A stretch of DNA of 64,000 nt, from assembly GCA_002422085.1 (NCBI GenBank), contig DISZ01000015.1:62001-126000 (forward strand), in the 5' to 3' direction. Origin of the DNA: Rhodobacteraceae bacterium UBA6197 (GTDB taxonomy: Bacteria; Pseudomonadota; Alphaproteobacteria; Rhodobacterales; Rhodobacteraceae). The translations under genes and the position numbers were made by a program. Below the pieces are notes generated by a model. That model was not told the origin of the DNA and did no database searches. It worked only from the letters and a program-made list of their open reading frames with translations. Of this stretch, positions 60,567 to 64,000 are shown piece after piece; the stretch's first letter is position 1; each line of letters begins with the position of its first letter.

Positions 60567-63500
60567 ATGAAACTTTTTGACAATATCAAGCTTGCAATGA
60601 AAATGCCGCTGCTGCTGGTGGGCATGGCTTTGCTGGCGCTGGGGGTGATGGGATTCACTGCCTATCATGACGCCAATGTGTTGCTTGAGGCTGAGGGATC
60701 CGCACGGCTGCGCGATACGTTGGAGGCCCGCAAGCAAGAGCTTGAAACATGGTCGCGCTCTGTTCTGGCCGATGTGCACTCAGAGGCGGCGCGGCAGATG
60801 ACCGGCCGGACGTTGCGTGAATTCATGGCGTCCTGGGGACGTCTGGGCGAGGCACCGGCGGACTATCTGGTCCAGACCTTCGTCACTGACAATCCCTTCC
60901 CCGAGGGCGAGCGCTACAAGCTGGAATATCCCGGTGATGTGGTCGACTATTCGATCTTGCACCGCCGATATCATCCCGGATTCGTCGCCCAGAGCGAGAT
61001 GAAGGGCTATGCCGACATCTTTCTGATCGATGTCAAAGGCAATGTCATTTACTCGATGGCGAAAGAGGCCGGTTTTGCGACCAACCTCTTTGAAGGGGCC
61101 TTCAAGGACGGTATTCTGGCGCAGACCGTGCGCGCCGCCATGGCCAGCGAAGGCACCGATCCGATCGTCTCCGACTTTGCCCGCATCCCCGAGGCGCGCG
61201 ACGCGGTCGGCGCCTTCGTCGTCGCCCCTGTGCGCACGACTGAAGGGTTGTTGCTGGGCGCGATTGCCTATCAATTGCCGATTGACGTCATTGATGCCGC
61301 CATGTCGCGTGCAACCGGCCTTGGCAAGACGGGGCAGGGCTATCTGGTCGGGACCGACGGCCTCGCCCGCTCCAACCTGCGCCGCGCGCCCGAGCCGACG
61401 ATACTCACGCGCAAGATTGACACGCCGGGCGCGCTGGCTGCCCTCGCTGGAAACAGCGGCGTCATCATTGGCGCTGGAACCGACGGGCAAGCCGCAGAAA
61501 TGGCCTATGATCGGCTTGAGATCTTTGGCAAGACCTACGGCTTGGTGATGGAGCAAAGCCAGACCGAGCTGTTTGCCCCGGCAACCCGACTGGGCAAATC
61601 CCTGGGCTTGCACGCATCCTGGCTGATGGGGGTGCTGGGTGTGGTTTCCTGGTTGTTGGCGCGCAGCATGGCGCGACCGCTGGCACGGGTCGGCCAGTCG
61701 ATGGCGCAAATCGCGGCGCGCGATTTCTCGGTCGAGGTGCCTTGCTCGGAACGCGGCGACGAGGTTGGCGAGATTGCGAGATCGCTGGAAAATTTTCGCG
61801 CCGAGTTGCAGCGGGCCGAATCCGGTGCCCAGGCGGCCGCGCTGAAAAGCGCCGCCTTCGAGGCGGGCTCGACAGCGGTGATGATGGTGGATCGGGACTT
61901 CGTCATCACCTATGTCAATCAGTCCACCATCGACCTGATCTCGACAAGAATCGATGATTTCCGCGCGATCAACCCGTCGATTGATGTGCAACGGTTGATC
62001 GGCAACAGCATGGACATCTTTCACCGGAATGCCGAACGGACGCGCGCCATCCTGTCAGACTCGGCAAACCTGCCCTACCAGGCGTCGATCAGCATTGGCA
62101 CGGCCCGTTTCATGCTGGGTATCAGCGAGGTCACGATGCCCGAGCTGGGCCGTATCGGATATGTTGTGGAATGGCGCGATGTGACAGAGGCGAGCATGAC
62201 CCAGGCCGTGCTTGGGGCCATTGAAGACAATCAGTTGATCTGCGAATTCGACCTTGCCGGGCAGGTCTTGAAAGTCAACGCCAATTTCGAAACGGCCCTC
62301 GGCACCTCCAAGGCCGATCTGATTGGCCAAAGCAAGGACAGCCTGTTCAGCACCAACACTGACGTCGCCGCCATTTGGGAAAAACTGGCCGCAAAGGAAA
62401 CAGTGAATGGCCGCTTTGCCATGGCGGATCCTGCGGGGCAGGAAGTCTTGTTGGAGGGCAGCATCACGCCGGTGCTCGACCGAAGAGGCGCGATCCTCAA
62501 ATTCGTGATGATCGCGGGCGATGTGACCGCGGCGCAACACGCGTTGCGTGTGGTCGAAGCCCAGAACCTGGCCATGCAAAACAGCCAGCGCGCGGTGGTG
62601 GATGCCCTGCGTATCAGTTTGAATCGATTGTCCGAAGGCGATCTTTCCACCCGCATCGACAACGTGTTTCATAGTGACTATGAACAGCTTCGCGCCGATT
62701 TCAACCGCGCCGCCGAGACCCTGGCCGACGCGATGCAAACCGTGATCGACAACGCCGCGTCCATCGAGGCCGAGTCGCATGAAATCTCGAATGCCGCCGA
62801 AGATCTGAGCAAACGGACCGAAACGCAGGCCGCAACACTGGAAGAAACGGCGACGGCGCTGGATCAACTGACCTCTTCGGTGCGTTCGGCCGCGTCCGGC
62901 GCGGTCGAGGCCAACAAGGTTGCTACCGATGCCCGTCATAGCGCGGAAACCTCGGGTCATGTGGTCAAACAGGCGGTGACCGCGATGGGCGAGATCGAAG
63001 AGTCTTCCACCAAAATTTCCAAGATCATCAGCGTGATTGACGATATCGCCTTTCAGACCAATCTGCTGGCGCTCAACGCCGGGGTCGAGGCCGCGCGCGC
63101 GGGCGAAGCGGGGCGCGGCTTTGCGGTTGTCGCCTCCGAAGTTCGGGCGCTCGCGCAACGATCTTCCGAAGCGGCGCGTGAGATCGATGGCCTGATCACG
63201 GCCTCTTCCCGGCATGTCCGTCGCGGTGTGGATCTGGTGGGGGAAACCGGGCGCTCCCTGGAAGGAATTCTGGCAGCCGCAATTGATATCGCCGCGCGCA
63301 TGTCCGAGATTGCCGGCTCGTCGCAAGAACAGTCCGCCAGCTTGGCGGAAATCAATATTGCGGTCAATCAGTTGGATCAGGTGACCCAGCAAAACGCGGC
63401 CATGTTCGAGCAGACCACAGCGGCCAGCCACTCGCTCAGCCGGGGGGCGCAGGCGCTGACGGCCACAACCGCGCAATTCAAGACCGGGGTAATGCAACCG

Positions 63501-63626
63501 GCTGCCGCGCGCCGTGTGATTGCAGCGAACGCATCGATCGAGCCCACCTCTTTGGCGGGTTCCAGCCACTTGGGGCGTGGTGCGGCCTGTGCCAAACCGG
63601 CGGTGGATGAATGGCAAGATTTCTGA
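60567..63626 (+). CDS. Methyl-accepting chemotaxis protein with two PAS domains and CheR/B tether
   Basis: This 1,019-residue protein starts at ATG 60567 behind GGAGG. It has a membrane segment (MPLLLVGMALLALGVMGFTAY), a periplasmic sensing domain of about 300 residues (Cache-like), a second membrane segment near 350-368 (WLMGVLGVVSWLLA), HAMP (about 370-420), two PAS domains (about 430-545 and 550-670), a second HAMP-like part (SLNRLSEGDLSTRIDNVFHSDY), and the receptor signalling hairpin with the tip IISVIDDIAFQTNLLALNAGVEAARAGEAGRGFAVVA. The C-terminus EWQDF fits the xWxxF pentapeptide that tethers CheR and CheB. cheB follows 62 bases downstream. Confidence 0.95.
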   Translation: MKLFDNIKLAMKMPLLLVGMALLALGVMGFTAYHDANVLLEAEGSARLRDTLEARKQELETWSRSVLADVHSEAARQMTGRTLREFMASWGRLGEAPADYLVQTFVTDNPFPEGERYKLEYPGDVVDYSILHRRYHPGFVAQSEMKGYADIFLIDVKGNVIYSMAKEAGFATNLFEGAFKDGILAQTVRAAMASEGTDPIVSDFARIPEARDAVGAFVVAPVRTTEGLLLGAIAYQLPIDVIDAAMSRATGLGKTGQGYLVGTDGLARSNLRRAPEPTILTRKIDTPGALAALAGNSGVIIGAGTDGQAAEMAYDRLEIFGKTYGLVMEQSQTELFAPATRLGKSLGLHASWLMGVLGVVSWLLARSMARPLARVGQSMAQIAARDFSVEVPCSERGDEVGEIARSLENFRAELQRAESGAQAAALKSAAFEAGSTAVMMVDRDFVITYVNQSTIDLISTRIDDFRAINPSIDVQRLIGNSMDIFHRNAERTRAILSDSANLPYQASISIGTARFMLGISEVTMPELGRIGYVVEWRDVTEASMTQAVLGAIEDNQLICEFDLAGQVLKVNANFETALGTSKADLIGQSKDSLFSTNTDVAAIWEKLAAKETVNGRFAMADPAGQEVLLEGSITPVLDRRGAILKFVMIAGDVTAAQHALRVVEAQNLAMQNSQRAVVDALRISLNRLSEGDLSTRIDNVFHSDYEQLRADFNRAAETLADAMQTVIDNAASIEAESHEISNAAEDLSKRTETQAATLEETATALDQLTSSVRSAASGAVEANKVATDARHSAETSGHVVKQAVTAMGEIEESSTKISKIISVIDDIAFQTNLLALNAGVEAARAGEAGRGFAVVASEVRALAQRSSEAAREIDGLITASSRHVRRGVDLVGETGRSLEGILAAAIDIAARMSEIAGSSQEQSASLAEINIAVNQLDQVTQQNAAMFEQTTAASHSLSRGAQALTATTAQFKTGVMQPAAARRVIAANASIEPTSLAGSSHLGRGAACAKPAVDEWQDF

Positions 63627-63688
63627 TCGGGCCTGAAAGCGGCCGGAAATCGGCGCAAACGTGCAGTGAACTCTGTGGCGGGTAGAGA

Positions 63689-64000
63689 ATGGAACCGATC
63701 CGGGTATTGATAGTGGACGATTCACCGACCATTCGGCATTTGATCAAGGCGCGTCTGGCATTCGATCCTCGGCTTTTGGTCATCGGTGAGGCCAGTGATC
63801 CGTATGAGGCACGTGAAAAGATCAAGTCCCTGCGCCCCGACGTCCTGACACTGGATGTCGAAATGCCCAGGATGAATGGTTTGGAATTTCTGGAAAAGGT
63901 GATGCGACTTCGCCCGATGCCGGTCGTCATGATCTCGACAGAAACCCATCATGGCAGTTTGGCCGCACTCGAAGCGCTGTCCTTGGGGGCGGTTGACTGT
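63689..64000 (+). CDS. cheB: CheB-type response regulator/methylesterase, 5' end only
   Basis: Only 104 codons fall in the window. The receiver is VLIVDDSPTIRHLIKARLAF (acidic pair D11 D12) and VLTLDVEMPRMNGLEFLEKVMRLRPMPVVMIS, with phospho-acceptor Asp near residue 57 and the Pro-Pro-like turn, then GSLAALEALSLGAVD, the usual CheB sequence. The esterase domain is cut off. The start is ATG 63689 behind GGGTAGAGA. It belongs with the chemoreceptor just upstream. Confidence 0.9.
   Translation, partial: MEPIRVLIVDDSPTIRHLIKARLAFDPRLLVIGEASDPYEAREKIKSLRPDVLTLDVEMPRMNGLEFLEKVMRLRPMPVVMISTETHHGSLAALEALSLGAVDC

Overview
The window looks like chromosomal DNA of an alphaproteobacterium of the order Rhodobacterales (Rhodobacter/Paracoccus/roseobacter type). 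This is inferred from the high GC content, tightly overlapping operons joined by ATGA or TGATG, the DUF2849/DUF934 sulfite-reduction operon, a DctPQM TRAP system, DUF1127, and a recurrent intergenic element containing GGGGATATTT. No rRNA, tRNA, CRISPR array, prophage or intact insertion sequence was seen.

Layout. (1) 1-6.2 kb: a surface-glycan or glycoconjugate patch with two paralogous family-2-like glycosyltransferases on the minus strand, a large three-part protein (glycosyltransferase, Rossmann domain, alpha/beta-hydrolase) on the plus strand, and the 5' end of a related hydrolase gene at the left edge. (2) 6.2-9.2 kb: an AbrB-family membrane protein, a probable oxygen-regulated small RNA with anti-Shine-Dalgarno-like loops, infC with an ATA start codon, and an Ala/Thr/Asp-rich repeat protein. 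(3) 9.7-15.2 kb: fpr, then the assimilatory sulfate/siroheme operon (cobA, DUF2849, sulfite reductase, cysH, DUF934) divergent from an Lrp/AsnC regulator. (4) 15.2-17.2 kb: a cytochrome P450, a 35-nt minisatellite and a GNAT acetyltransferase. (5) 17.2-23.7 kb: C4-dicarboxylate sensing and uptake (DctB, a degenerate DctD, TRAP DctPQM). (6) 23.8-25.5 kb: tpiA, an IscA-type protein and SufT. (7) 26.5-29.6 kb: a ProVWX betaine-type ABC transporter.

(8) 30-35.2 kb: an OprC-type copper TonB-dependent receptor with a small DUF2946-like protein, facing a dedicated exbB-exbD-exbD-tonB operon. (9) 35.4-44.5 kb: an uncharacterised quaternary-amine locus: binding protein, ATPase, double-length permease, choline-kinase-like phosphotransferase and dimethylglycine-dehydrogenase-like flavoprotein, divergent from a DeoR regulator and an inositol-monophosphatase-family enzyme. 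(10) 44.6-50.5 kb: a BMP-family nucleoside/nucleobase ABC transporter with a cytosine-deaminase-like enzyme, preceded by a RutR-like palindrome. (11) 50.6-56.4 kb: a small orphan gene, DUF1127, a MocR regulator, a truncated aldehyde-dehydrogenase-like gene and PotBCA polyamine-type transport genes without a binding protein. (12) 56.6-60.4 kb: cysS, cimA and a squalene/phytoene-synthase-like gene. (13) 60.5-64 kb: a chemoreceptor with two PAS domains and a CheR/CheB-tether-like C-terminus, followed by the start of cheB.

Taken together the region describes a metabolically versatile, motile or chemotactic bacterium built around uptake of dicarboxylates, betaines, nucleobases, polyamines and copper, with oxygen, sulfur and Fe-S linked regulation. 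The most unusual signals are the small RNA at 7.43-7.56 kb, the DctD lacking its sigma-54 contact loop, and the 35.4-44.5 kb amine locus.
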